From Cyanobacteriota bacterium (GTDB taxonomy: Bacteria > Cyanobacteriota > Cyanobacteriia > Phormidesmidales > Phormidesmidaceae), in NCBI GenBank assembly GCA_027483425.1, contig JAIXUR010000345.1, positions 1 to 6,011 of the forward strand: DNA of 6,011 bases, read 5' to 3'. The position numbers and the translations under genes were made by a program. Of the stretch, positions 1 to 4,685 are shown one piece after another. Numbering within the stretch: the stretch's first letter is position 1; each line of letters opens with the position of its first letter. Below the pieces are notes generated by a model, which had not been told where the DNA came from, made no database searches, and saw only the letters and a program-made list of their open reading frames with translations.

Positions 1-115
1 GCCGTCGAAGATCTTCTCCCCACGGGGCAAGGCCCATGGGGAAGCTGAGGGAATTTACGATCGCCAGATGGCTACTGGCACTGGGGGGCGACCGCTAGAA
101 GCGGCCTCAAGCCGC
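1..115. other. Non-coding stretch at window start
   Basis: No gene can be supported here. Plus-strand frame 1 is open from the window edge to a TGA at 46-48 (15 codons), too short to identify as a gene end. On the minus strand an ATG near 35 opens a few codons before the edge; it has no visible ribosome site. The stretch holds an inverted repeat GCCAG (63-67) / CTGGC (75-79) and the two overlapping hairpins described separately beside the DUF928 stop codon. Confidence 0.5.
92..115 (-). terminator. Overlapping hairpins just after the DUF928 stop; weak terminator candidate
   Basis: Two mutually exclusive perfect inverted repeats lie directly downstream of the minus-strand stop codon at 116-118. 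One is GCGGC (101-105) / GCCGC (111-115) with a 5-nt loop. The other is CCGCT (92-96) / AGCGG (100-104) with a 3-nt loop. Their position suits a transcript 3' end, but no T-run follows on the minus strand, so intrinsic termination is uncertain. They could instead stabilise the RNA. Confidence 0.3.
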
Positions 116-907
116 CTAGGGAGTCACGGGAGATAGTTTGCCATCGTATAGGGGCGCATCGGCGATCGCCCCTAGGCCCTGGCTGGTCAGCAGATCGCTC
201 CACACCGGGGCGTAGGTGGCGGGGTCTGCGGCCACCAGGGTTGAGAGCTGGGCCAGCAGGTCTTGCCACAGCCCCGCCGAGCTGTAGATCGTCAGCTTTT
301 CACTGGCCGAGGCTTGATCCAAATCGCTAAGCTGTTTACTCACCTCGGGTGAGAGGGTATCTAGGTAGGCGTCATCGGCTCGCTGCACCACCGCTGTCAC
401 CACAATATCTTCGGCCCGGTTATCGGCATTGCATACCAGCATCAGCGCCCACAGATAATTTTCGCCGGGCTCCAGGTCTACCGACCCAGGCAAGGTCAGG
501 CTAAGGGCCGAGGCATGGTTGGCAAAGCCTGGGGTCGAGGCCGGTGGCATCGAGACCTGGCTCACGTAGACGTCTTCGCCCGTGGATTCTTTCAGCAGCC
601 GCAGCTCGGCAAAGGCGGCGTTGTTGGTGGGAATGTAGGCAAACAACTGGGGAGCCGCCTGGGTGGTCAGCCCCACGTTGGTCTCTGGCACAATGGCGGT
701 GAGTCCAGCCTGCTCAGTCAGCGCAACGCAGGTGTCGCTGCGCCCAGACCCGGCCTCTCGGTTGCCGGGGGAGCCTACGGGTGGGGCCTGAAAACTCAAT
801 TCGGTGGGGAGCTGGGCCTGGGCTGGCAGCGCAGCGCAGCAGGCCACGATGCCCAGCAGACTCACAAAACGCTTGGGGGAAAACAACTTGGGGGGCAAGT
901 GAACCAT
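116..907 (-). CDS. DUF928 domain exported protein
   Basis: A 263-residue protein of unknown function. The N-terminus is basic (PKLFSPKR), followed by a hydrophobic core at about 14-29 and an AQA cleavage site after about residue 31, which indicates a Sec signal peptide. Residues 20-23 (IVAC) also fit a lipobox, so a lipoprotein cannot be excluded. The mature part matches the cyanobacterial DUF928 pattern: a strand with QLFAYIPT, a LPGSVDLEPGENYLWALMLVCN segment, a VVQRAD strand and a C-terminal IYSSAGLWQDLL helix ending near WSDLLTSQGL. Length is normal for the family. The ATG at 907 is preceded by AGGAG with a 5-nt gap. It is transcribed divergently from the CHASE2 gene. In my recollection, DUF928 genes often sit near CHASE2, CHAT or secretion genes in cyanobacteria, which fits an envelope-linked role. 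Its 5' end is duplicated upstream. Family assignment is confident; function is unknown. Confidence 0.85.
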   Translation of the reverse strand: MVHLPPKLFSPKRFVSLLGIVACCAALPAQAQLPTELSFQAPPVGSPGNREAGSGRSDTCVALTEQAGLTAIVPETNVGLTTQAAPQLFAYIPTNNAAFAELRLLKESTGEDVYVSQVSMPPASTPGFANHASALSLTLPGSVDLEPGENYLWALMLVCNADNRAEDIVVTAVVQRADDAYLDTLSPEVSKQLSDLDQASASEKLTIYSSAGLWQDLLAQLSTLVAADPATYAPVWSDLLTSQGLGAIADAPLYDGKLSPVTP

Positions 908-912
908 GGGGT

Positions 913-917
913 CTCCT
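913..917 (-). promoter_or_regulatory. Ribosome binding site of DUF928 gene, overlapped by upstream stop codon
   Basis: AGGAG on the minus strand lies 5 nt before the ATG at 907. The TAG stop of the truncated upstream ORF occupies 916-918, so a ribosome finishing that ORF would stop on this site. This geometry would permit translational coupling or interference between the two ORFs. Confidence 0.7.
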
Positions 918-947
918 AGGGCTTAATCAGGACGTTTAGCAGCATAG

Positions 948-962
948 GCCCCTCACAGGGGC
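948..962 (-). repeat. Hairpin in leader of DUF928 gene (unit A)
   Basis: Perfect inverted repeat GCCCCT-CAC-AGGGGC, 6-bp arms and 3-nt loop, about 40 nt upstream of the ATG at 907. It is unchanged in the duplicate copy at 1224-1238 although flanking bases have diverged. Confidence 0.6.
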
Positions 963-990
963 AATGTACACCATAGAAAAGCATTGACCA
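963..990 (-). promoter_or_regulatory. Possible promoter of DUF928 gene
   Basis: On the minus strand TGGTCA (990-985, -35 like, 4/6) and TACATT (968-963, -10 like) are separated by 16 nt. The -35 overlaps the TGACC/GGTCA inverted repeat (985-989 / 999-1003), which could be a regulator site. In duplicate unit B the matching -10 reads TACTGT, a poorer match. Assigned by eye only. Confidence 0.25.
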
Positions 991-1014
991 TGGGGGCGGG
1001 TCACGCCTCGCAAA

Positions 1015-1283
1015 GCGCCCGGACCCGGCTTCTCGATTGCCGGGGGAGCCTACGGGTGGGGCCTGAAAACTCAATTCGGTATTGAGCTGGGCCTGGGCTG
1101 GCAGCGCAGCGCAGCAGGCCACGATGCCCAGCAGGCTCACAAAACGCTTGGGGGAAAACAACTTGGGGGTCAACAGAACCATGGGTTCTCCTAGGACTTC
1201 AATCAGGACGTTTAGTAGCCTAGGCCCCTCACAGGGGCACAGTACACCATAGAGAAGCGTTGACCATGGGGGCGGGTCACGCC
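1015..1283 (-). repeat. Tandem duplication unit B (distal copy)
   Basis: The second ~269-bp unit, offset 275-276 bp from unit A, in the same orientation. It holds the truncated DUF928 5' end, its ribosome site (1188-1192), the GCCCCT-CAC-AGGGGC hairpin (1224-1238) and the TGACC/GGTCA inverted repeat (1261-1265 / 1275-1279). The end-to-end match stops sharply at 1283. Confidence 0.95.
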
Positions 1284-1296
1284 CCAAAAACATCGC

Positions 1297-1335
1297 CAAC
1301 TGGGCAGGGCAACTAGGGCGGTCAACTGGTCGGTC
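1297..1335. repeat. Three 13-nt direct repeats with CAACTRG core
   Basis: CAACTGGGCAGGG (1297), CAACTAGGGCGGT (1310) and CAACTGGTCGGTC (1323) follow each other with an exact 13-nt period. The first seven bases (CAACTRG) are conserved and the rest is degenerate. The array lies just outside the duplication, upstream of the minus-strand gene copies, and could be a protein-binding array. No regulator can be named. Confidence 0.6.
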
Positions 1336-1413
1336 ATAGGCACCGCGCACAGCTCTTATCTTCCAAAAAACTTCACTGGCTTGGCGTTAAGTTCCGCAAC
1401 GGGCTAGGTAAAT

Positions 1414-1442
1414 TTGACTAGATCGTCAGGGTTTCATAACAT
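1414..1442 (+). promoter_or_regulatory. Likely promoter of CHASE2 gene
   Basis: TTGACT (1414-1419, 5/6 match to the -35 consensus) and TAACAT (1437-1442, 4/6 match to the -10 consensus) are separated by exactly 17 nt. Transcription would start near 1449, leaving a leader of about 115 nt before the ATG at 1563. Assigned by eye. Confidence 0.45.
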
Positions 1443-1562
1443 TGGGGTCTTGGGGCCAGGCGAGGCGATCGCCCCTCAGCCCGTCCGTTTCCCAACCACT
1501 CGAGTCGTACTCCATAATCAACACAGACAGCTCGTCCTCTGCACCGACCCGCGATCGCCGCC

Positions 1563-3524
1563 ATGCCCCTTTCCTGGCCACCTAAATTTGGCCCTCGCTG
1601 GCCCTGGCCCCCCTTGCCTGGGCCGGTGGGCGAATCGGTGGTGCGCCTGGCCCGCCCCCTGCTGGCCGCCAGCCTGCTGGTGACCGGGGCCACCCTGGGC
1701 CTGCGCTCCCTGGGCTGGCTCGAGTTTGTGGAATTGACCGCCTACGACCACTTCATGCAGCGGCAGCCCGACCTCGGCCCCGACAATCGCCTGCTGGTGG
1801 TGGGCATTACCGAAACCGATCTGCAAACCCTCCAGGAGTGGCCAGTGAGCGATCGCTCCCTGGCTCGGGCGATCGCCCAGCTCCAGCAGCATGATCCGGC
1901 GGTGATCGCCGTGGATATCACCCGCGACTTTCCCCAGGAGCCCGGCCATCGCGAGTTCATGGCGCAGCTTTCCCAGCACCCCAACATTTTGCTTCCCTGC
2001 AAAACCAGCTCCCTGGACGATCTGGGCACGCCACCACCACCCGGCCTTTCCCCAGATCAGGTCGGCTTTGCGGATCTGGTGATCGACCCCGGCGGCATTC
2101 TGCGGCGCAGCCTGCTGCTGGTCACCCCGCCCCAGCCGGCTAAGCCTTTTCCCAAGCAGCATGTCTGCAACGACCCCACCCAAACCCTGCTGTCCTTGGG
2201 GTTTCGGTCTACCCTGCTGTACCTGCAGGCCCAGGGCATTGAGGCGGGCTTTACCGAGGCGGGGAAACTGTACTTTGGCCCCACGATCATTCCTCAGATT
2301 GGCCCCAACACCGGGGGCTACCGCAACGCCGACACCGCTGGCTATCAGGTGATGTTGCACTACCGCTCTGCGGCCAATGCCGCCCCCCAAATCTCTCTGC
2401 TCGACCTGCTCGACGGCCAGGTGGATCCAGCGCTGGTGCGCGATCGCATTGTGATGCTGGGCTACACTACCCCCCAGGCCAAAGACGACTTCTACACCCC
2501 CTTTAGCTCGGCCCGGTCGGACAAGCAAAAGATGCCGGGGGTGGTGGTTCACGCCCAGTCCGCCAGCCAGCTCCTGGCCACGGTGCTCGATGGTCAGCCG
2601 CTGCTGTGGGTGTGGCCCCACCCGGCGGAGCTGCTGTGGATCGTAGGTTGGTCGCTGCTGGGGGGGATCCTGGGCTGGTATTCGCGTCACCCGGCGGCCT
2701 TTGCCCTGGTGATTGTGCTCGGGGCCGGCGGGCTCTACGCCATCAGTCTGGCCATCTTTTTCCAGGGCGGCTGGATTCCGGTGGTGCCTCCGGCTCTGAC
2801 GTTTTTAGGTACCGCCGTGGGGGTGGTGCTGCTCGATCGCTTCAACAACAGCGCCTACGGGCAGCAGGTGTACCGCACCGTCAAAACCCTGCTACACCTA
2901 GATATCGAAATCGACGAAGACAAGCTCGAGAAACAGGTGGCTGAGATCACCGAATCAGACTACTTTCGCGACCTCCAGGACAAGGTCAAAACCCTGCGCG
3001 AGGGCGGCCCCAGTTTCGACGGCCCCTTTGACTCAGCGGTGCCCGGCTGGCCCGGCGATGATGCCTTGGCCCCCGGCGCTGCAGCCCACCTAGATAGCGA
3101 CCTCGAGGCCCTCAATCTATTGTTGGCCCCCGATCCGCTAGTGCCCCCTCAGCGAGACCCCCTAGCGACCCAGGATCATGCCCCCACGGACGACGGGCTC
3201 GAGTTCCTCAACGATCTCAATCGAGAGGCCCAGCAGTTTAAGCAGCAGCGCGCCGAGGCGATCGCGGTGGCCCAGGATCCTCCCCCCGCTGACGACGATG
3301 GGCGCGGGTTTCTCGACGATCTCACCCAAGCGACTCAGTGGCTTCAGCCCCCCGCATCCCCCTACAGCCCGTTTACCCTAGAGGATGCCTTTTGCCGTTG
3401 TAGCGACACCAGCGACGCCACCGCTCGCTATGTCAACTTCATCGATCACGAGATCAAGCAACTCAAGCAGAGCCTGCGCGATCGCGTGGGGCAGGGTGAT
3501 AGCAAACCCCTGGATGGAATTTAA
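1563..3524 (+). CDS. CHASE2 domain membrane sensor without recognised output domain
   Basis: A 653-residue membrane protein. A Pro/Trp-rich N-terminus is followed by a membrane segment at about 31-48. An extracytoplasmic CHASE2 sensory domain then spans about 50-345, with family hallmarks YDHFMQ, NRLLVVGIT, FADLVIDPGGILRR, DRIVMLGYT..AKDDFYTPF and GVVVHAQSASQLL. Three membrane segments follow at about 355-372, 378-400 and 403-424, the usual CHASE2 arrangement, which places both termini in the cytoplasm. CHASE2 normally feeds a histidine kinase, Ser/Thr kinase, adenylate cyclase or similar. Here residues 425-653 show none of these. They contain a charged helix (about 440-480), a Pro/Asp-rich stretch with a repeated DxxLExLNxL motif and a C-terminal helix (VNFIDHEIKQLKQSLRDRV). 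The ligand is unknown. The ATG at 1563 has no clear ribosome site; a GTG at 1626 is an alternative but no better. It is divergent from the DUF928 gene and separated from the next gene by 316 nt. Domain call is confident; signalling output is unknown. Confidence 0.9.
   Translation: MPLSWPPKFGPRWPWPPLPGPVGESVVRLARPLLAASLLVTGATLGLRSLGWLEFVELTAYDHFMQRQPDLGPDNRLLVVGITETDLQTLQEWPVSDRSLARAIAQLQQHDPAVIAVDITRDFPQEPGHREFMAQLSQHPNILLPCKTSSLDDLGTPPPPGLSPDQVGFADLVIDPGGILRRSLLLVTPPQPAKPFPKQHVCNDPTQTLLSLGFRSTLLYLQAQGIEAGFTEAGKLYFGPTIIPQIGPNTGGYRNADTAGYQVMLHYRSAANAAPQISLLDLLDGQVDPALVRDRIVMLGYTTPQAKDDFYTPFSSARSDKQKMPGVVVHAQSASQLLATVLDGQPLLWVWPHPAELLWIVGWSLLGGILGWYSRHPAAFALVIVLGAGGLYAISLAIFFQGGWIPVVPPALTFLGTAVGVVLLDRFNNSAYGQQVYRTVKTLLHLDIEIDEDKLEKQVAEITESDYFRDLQDKVKTLREGGPSFDGPFDSAVPGWPGDDALAPGAAAHLDSDLEALNLLLAPDPLVPPQRDPLATQDHAPTDDGLEFLNDLNREAQQFKQQRAEAIAVAQDPPPADDDGRGFLDDLTQATQWLQPPASPYSPFTLEDAFCRCSDTSDATARYVNFIDHEIKQLKQSLRDRVGQGDSKPLDGI
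3093..3344 (+). repeat. Repeated acidic short motif in CHASE2 protein tail
   Basis: Three related segments recur every 32-35 residues: DSDLEALNLL (511-520), DDGLEFLNDL (543-552) and DDGRGFLDDL (578-587). The last two extend to a matching Q..F/W position (557-559 and 592-594). Prolines and charged residues separate them, suggesting short helices in a disordered cytoplasmic tail, possibly docking sites for a partner. Confidence 0.55.
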
Positions 3525-3540
3525 TCCCAAATCCTGTCCA

Positions 3541-3546
3541 TATAAT
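3541..3546 (+). promoter_or_regulatory. Perfect -10 box after CHASE2 stop
   Basis: TATAAT lies 17 nt after the CHASE2 stop codon. No good -35 sits 16-18 nt upstream and there is no TGn extension. It could drive the downstream ATPase-glutaminase pair with a ~290-nt leader; the match alone is weak evidence. Confidence 0.3.
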
Positions 3547-3558
3547 CTGGTTTTAGGC

Positions 3559-3587
3559 TCTGACATCGCCCCAGGGTGAGTCTGACA
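3559..3587 (+). repeat. TCTGACA direct repeats, 22 nt apart
   Basis: TCTGACA occurs at 3559-3565 and 3581-3587, start to start 22 nt, about two helical turns. This could suit a dimeric activator, but two 7-mers are little evidence. The second copy continues as CTGACA and may double as a -35 element with TACAGA 15 nt downstream. Confidence 0.25.
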
Positions 3588-3619
3588 AAAGGTAAACAGG
3601 GCTACAGAACAAGACTTGT

Positions 3620-3637
3620 GTTAACGAATACGTTAAC
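3620..3637. promoter_or_regulatory. Perfect 18-bp interrupted palindrome, operator candidate
   Basis: GTTAACG (3620-3626), AATA (3627-3630), CGTTAAC (3631-3637) form a perfect two-fold symmetric site with 7-bp arms. A further GTTAA half-site follows at 3641-3645. The AT-rich symmetric form in a GC-rich region, upstream of the ATPase gene and downstream of the TATAAT box, suits a dimeric transcription factor. The factor is not identified. Confidence 0.5.
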
Positions 3638-3663
3638 GGAGTTAATTCCCTGAATCTCTCCAC

Positions 3664-3741
3664 GCTCCGCCCTTCCGCTCGGGACGGGTAAGTAGGACAT
3701 CGGGTCTAGGGCCACAGCACGGCTGTGCTTCCCTTGGGAGC
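3664..3741 (+). ncRNA. Possible structured RNA leader (three-way junction)
   Basis: The stretch can be drawn as a three-way junction. P1 is GCTCC (3664-3668) with GGAGC (3737-3741). P2 is GCCC (3669-3672) with GGGT (3686-3689), plus TCC (3674-3676) with GGA (3682-3684). P3 is AGG (3694-3696) with CCT (3732-3734), capped by CACAGC (3713-3718) with GCTGTG (3722-3727) and loop ACG. The order P1, P2, AAGTAGG joint, P3 and closing P1 recalls the cyanobacterial glnA-type glutamine aptamer as I remember it, in which GGACGGAAGUAGG is conserved; here two extra bases interrupt that string. The 3' joint has TTG where that family has GAA, which should break its key non-canonical pairing. It precedes an operon with a glutaminase gene. 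Treat as a structured leader of unknown class; it may also be chance pairing in GC-rich DNA. Confidence 0.3.
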
Positions 3742-3743
3742 AT

Positions 3744-3783
3744 CTCCATCCTCGGGATACCCTGGAGCGGCTCATCCCCAGGG
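3744..3783 (+). promoter_or_regulatory. Mutually exclusive hairpins after the structured leader
   Basis: CTCCA (3744-3748) can pair with TGGAG (3763-3767), or CCCTGG (3760-3765) can pair with CCAGGG (3778-3783). They share 3763-3765 so only one forms. GGAGC at 3764-3768 could also compete with 3737-3741 for the P1 arm at 3664-3668. No T-run follows, so any control would more likely act on translation or RNA stability than on intrinsic termination. Confidence 0.3.
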
Positions 3784-3840
3784 GTGCTAAGACATTACCG
3801 TTTCAGATTTAGCATTGCGGAAAGGTGGAACGAAACATCA

Positions 3841-4596
3841 ATGGCCAAGATTATCTCCATTCACTCGTTTCGTGGCGGAACCGGCAAATCGAACATGACC
3901 GCCAACCTGGCCGCCATGGCGGCAGGTCAGGGTAAGCGGGTGGCCATTATCGACACCGATATTCAGTCCCCCGGCATCCACGTGCTGTTTGGCCTTGACG
4001 AAGACAGCATGAACCTCACCCTCAACGACTACCTGTGGGGTCGTTGCACCGTTTCTGAAGCGGCTTACAATGTCACCCCACCCTCGGTGGCCGATCAGGG
4101 TGGCACAGTTCATCTGGTGCCCTGTAGCATTAAGGCCGGTGAAATTGCCCGCATTCTCAACGAGGGCTACAGCGTCATGCTGCTCAACGATGGGCTGCGC
4201 AAGCTCTGCGAAGAGCTCCAGCTGGATTACCTGTTTATCGATACCCATCCTGGCTTAAACAAAGAAACCCTGCTCTCCATCGCCATTTCTGACTCGTTGA
4301 TTATTATTTTGCGCCCCGATCGCCAAGATTTTCAGGGCACTGCGGTCACCCTCCAGGTGGCCAACCGCCTCGACACGCCCAAAACCAACCTGGTGGTCAA
4401 CAAGGTACTCACCAAGTACGACCGCGAGGCCGTGCGGGCCCAGGTGGCCCAAAAGTTTCAGACCCCGGTGATTGGCGTGTTTCCGGTGTCTGAGGAAATG
4501 ATTGAACTGGGCAGTAAAGAACTGTTTACCCTCACCTTTCCCAACCATCCCTACACCACTGAGCTCCAGGGCGTAGCTCGGCATGTGGTGACCTAG
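3841..4596 (+). CDS. MinD/ParA-type P-loop ATPase with arginine-variant Walker A
   Basis: A 251-residue cytoplasmic ATPase of the MinD/ParA (SIMIBI, deviant Walker A) family. Visible motifs: HSFRGGTGKSN at 8-18 (Walker A, catalytic-loop K16 and S17), DTDIQSPG at 38-45 (Walker A'), LFIDTHPG at 131-138 (Walker B, D134) and VVNKV at 185-189 (base recognition). The signature lysine near the start of the deviant Walker A motif is R11, a change that may alter ATPase coupling across the dimer. There is no C-terminal basic amphipathic helix like that of MinD, so direct membrane binding is not suggested. The cargo or partner is unknown. The ATG at 3841 is chosen because the family begins a few residues before the P-loop. 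The frame opens at an ATG at 3784, but the added 19 residues (MLRHYRFRF...) do not look like family sequence. A purine-rich AAAGGTGG lies about 12 nt upstream, rather far. It is followed after 89 nt by the glutaminase gene on the same strand, probably in one operon. Confidence 0.85.
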   Translation: MAKIISIHSFRGGTGKSNMTANLAAMAAGQGKRVAIIDTDIQSPGIHVLFGLDEDSMNLTLNDYLWGRCTVSEAAYNVTPPSVADQGGTVHLVPCSIKAGEIARILNEGYSVMLLNDGLRKLCEELQLDYLFIDTHPGLNKETLLSIAISDSLIIILRPDRQDFQGTAVTLQVANRLDTPKTNLVVNKVLTKYDREAVRAQVAQKFQTPVIGVFPVSEEMIELGSKELFTLTFPNHPYTTELQGVARHVVT

Positions 4597-4629
4597 GGGC
4601 CAACGCTTCAGTGCCTGACAGGTTGGCCC
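4597..4629 (+). terminator. Strong hairpin after ATPase stop codon; partial terminator or processing site
   Basis: GGGCCAAC (4597-4604) pairs perfectly with GTTGGCCC (4622-4629). Inside the 17-nt loop TCAG and CTGA can pair around TGC, extending the stem. It begins directly after the TAG stop. No T-run follows, so it is not a standard intrinsic terminator. It may reduce read-through into the glutaminase gene or protect an RNA 3' end, allowing unequal expression of the two genes. Confidence 0.4.
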
Positions 4630-4672
4630 AGGAGCCTTAACTCCGCTATTCCGCTATTGTCTTAGGTTCAAA

Positions 4673-4678
4673 GGTAGG
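4673..4678 (+). promoter_or_regulatory. Ribosome site supporting the GTG start of glutaminase
   Basis: The purine-rich GGTAGG ends 7 nt before the GTG at 4686. Its presence supports initiation at this GTG rather than at a later codon, giving the protein an N-terminal extension of roughly 25 residues relative to the conserved glutaminase core. Confidence 0.5.
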
Positions 4679-4685
4679 TAGACGG

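Larger units (their letters stand above)
740..1007 (-). repeat. Tandem duplication unit A (intact gene side)
   Basis: This unit of ~268 bp covers the first ~56 codons of the DUF928 gene, its ribosome site and about 100 bp upstream. It matches unit B (1015-1283) with about 18-19 substitutions and one single-base gap by eye, close to 93% identity. The units are separated by 7 nt (1008-1014). Both unit ends carry CGCC (GCGCCC at one end, CACGCC at the other), consistent with short-homology recombination. Each unit contains a GCCCCT-CAC-AGGGGC hairpin (948-962 here) and a TGACC/GGTCA inverted repeat (985-1003 here). Confidence 0.95.
916..1182 (-). pseudogene. Truncated duplicate of the DUF928 gene 5' end
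   Basis: An 88-codon ORF whose first ~56 residues match the intact DUF928 protein with three visible replacements (H3L, P5T and P-to-N near residue 34). The signal peptide and AQA site are kept. After EAGSGR the frame runs through the duplication joint into what is upstream DNA of the intact gene, giving an unrelated tail with FARRDPPPWS, CPCEG and LLNVLIKP. It then stops within the next gene's ribosome site. Its own ribosome site (AGGAG at 1188-1192, 5 nt from the ATG) is intact, so a small secreted peptide could be made. The whole DUF928 body is absent. An ATG at 1350 extends the frame, but the added residues only translate repeat DNA, so 1182 is preferred. Best read as a remnant of duplication; a functional short peptide is possible but unsupported. 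Confidence 0.75.
1183..1562. other. Divergent intergenic region between DUF928 copy and CHASE2 gene
   Basis: About 380 nt without a supportable gene. Its minus-strand half is the upstream part of duplication unit B. Beyond that it holds three 13-nt direct repeats (1297-1335), a plus-strand promoter candidate (1414-1442) and two HIP1 octamers (1465-1472 and 1551-1558), the second only 4 nt before the CHASE2 start codon. Confidence 0.6.

Noticed and set aside
515..919. Plus-strand open frame of 134 codons opposite the DUF928 gene
   Set aside because: Gly-rich translation without family resemblance, antisense to a recognised exported protein.
740..1335. Insertion sequence or CRISPR explanation for the repeats
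   Set aside because: No transposase, terminal inverted repeats or target duplication are visible; the large units are tandem gene-start copies, and the 13-nt repeats have no spacers.
1183..1350. Extension of the truncated DUF928 ORF to an ATG at 1350
   Set aside because: Extra residues only translate repeat upstream DNA, and the ATG at 1182 has its own well-spaced ribosome site and signal peptide.
1518..2690. Long minus-strand open frame (390 codons) opposite the CHASE2 gene
   Set aside because: Its translation is Gln/Gly/His-rich with no domain-like order, and it lies wholly opposite a well-supported CHASE2 domain; a high-GC shadow frame.
3664..3741. Firm call of a canonical glnA glutamine riboswitch
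   Set aside because: Two extra bases interrupt the conserved GGACGGAAGUAGG string and the closing joint lacks GAA; kept only as a structured leader with partial resemblance.
3784..3840. Upstream in-frame ATG for the ATPase
   Set aside because: The added MLRHYRFRF residues do not resemble the family N-terminus, and the segment lies in the predicted leader; the ATG at 3841 fits the P-loop spacing.
3838..4248. Minus-strand open frame opposite the ATPase gene
   Set aside because: The plus strand encodes clear Walker motifs over the same bases; the antisense translation has no recognisable pattern.
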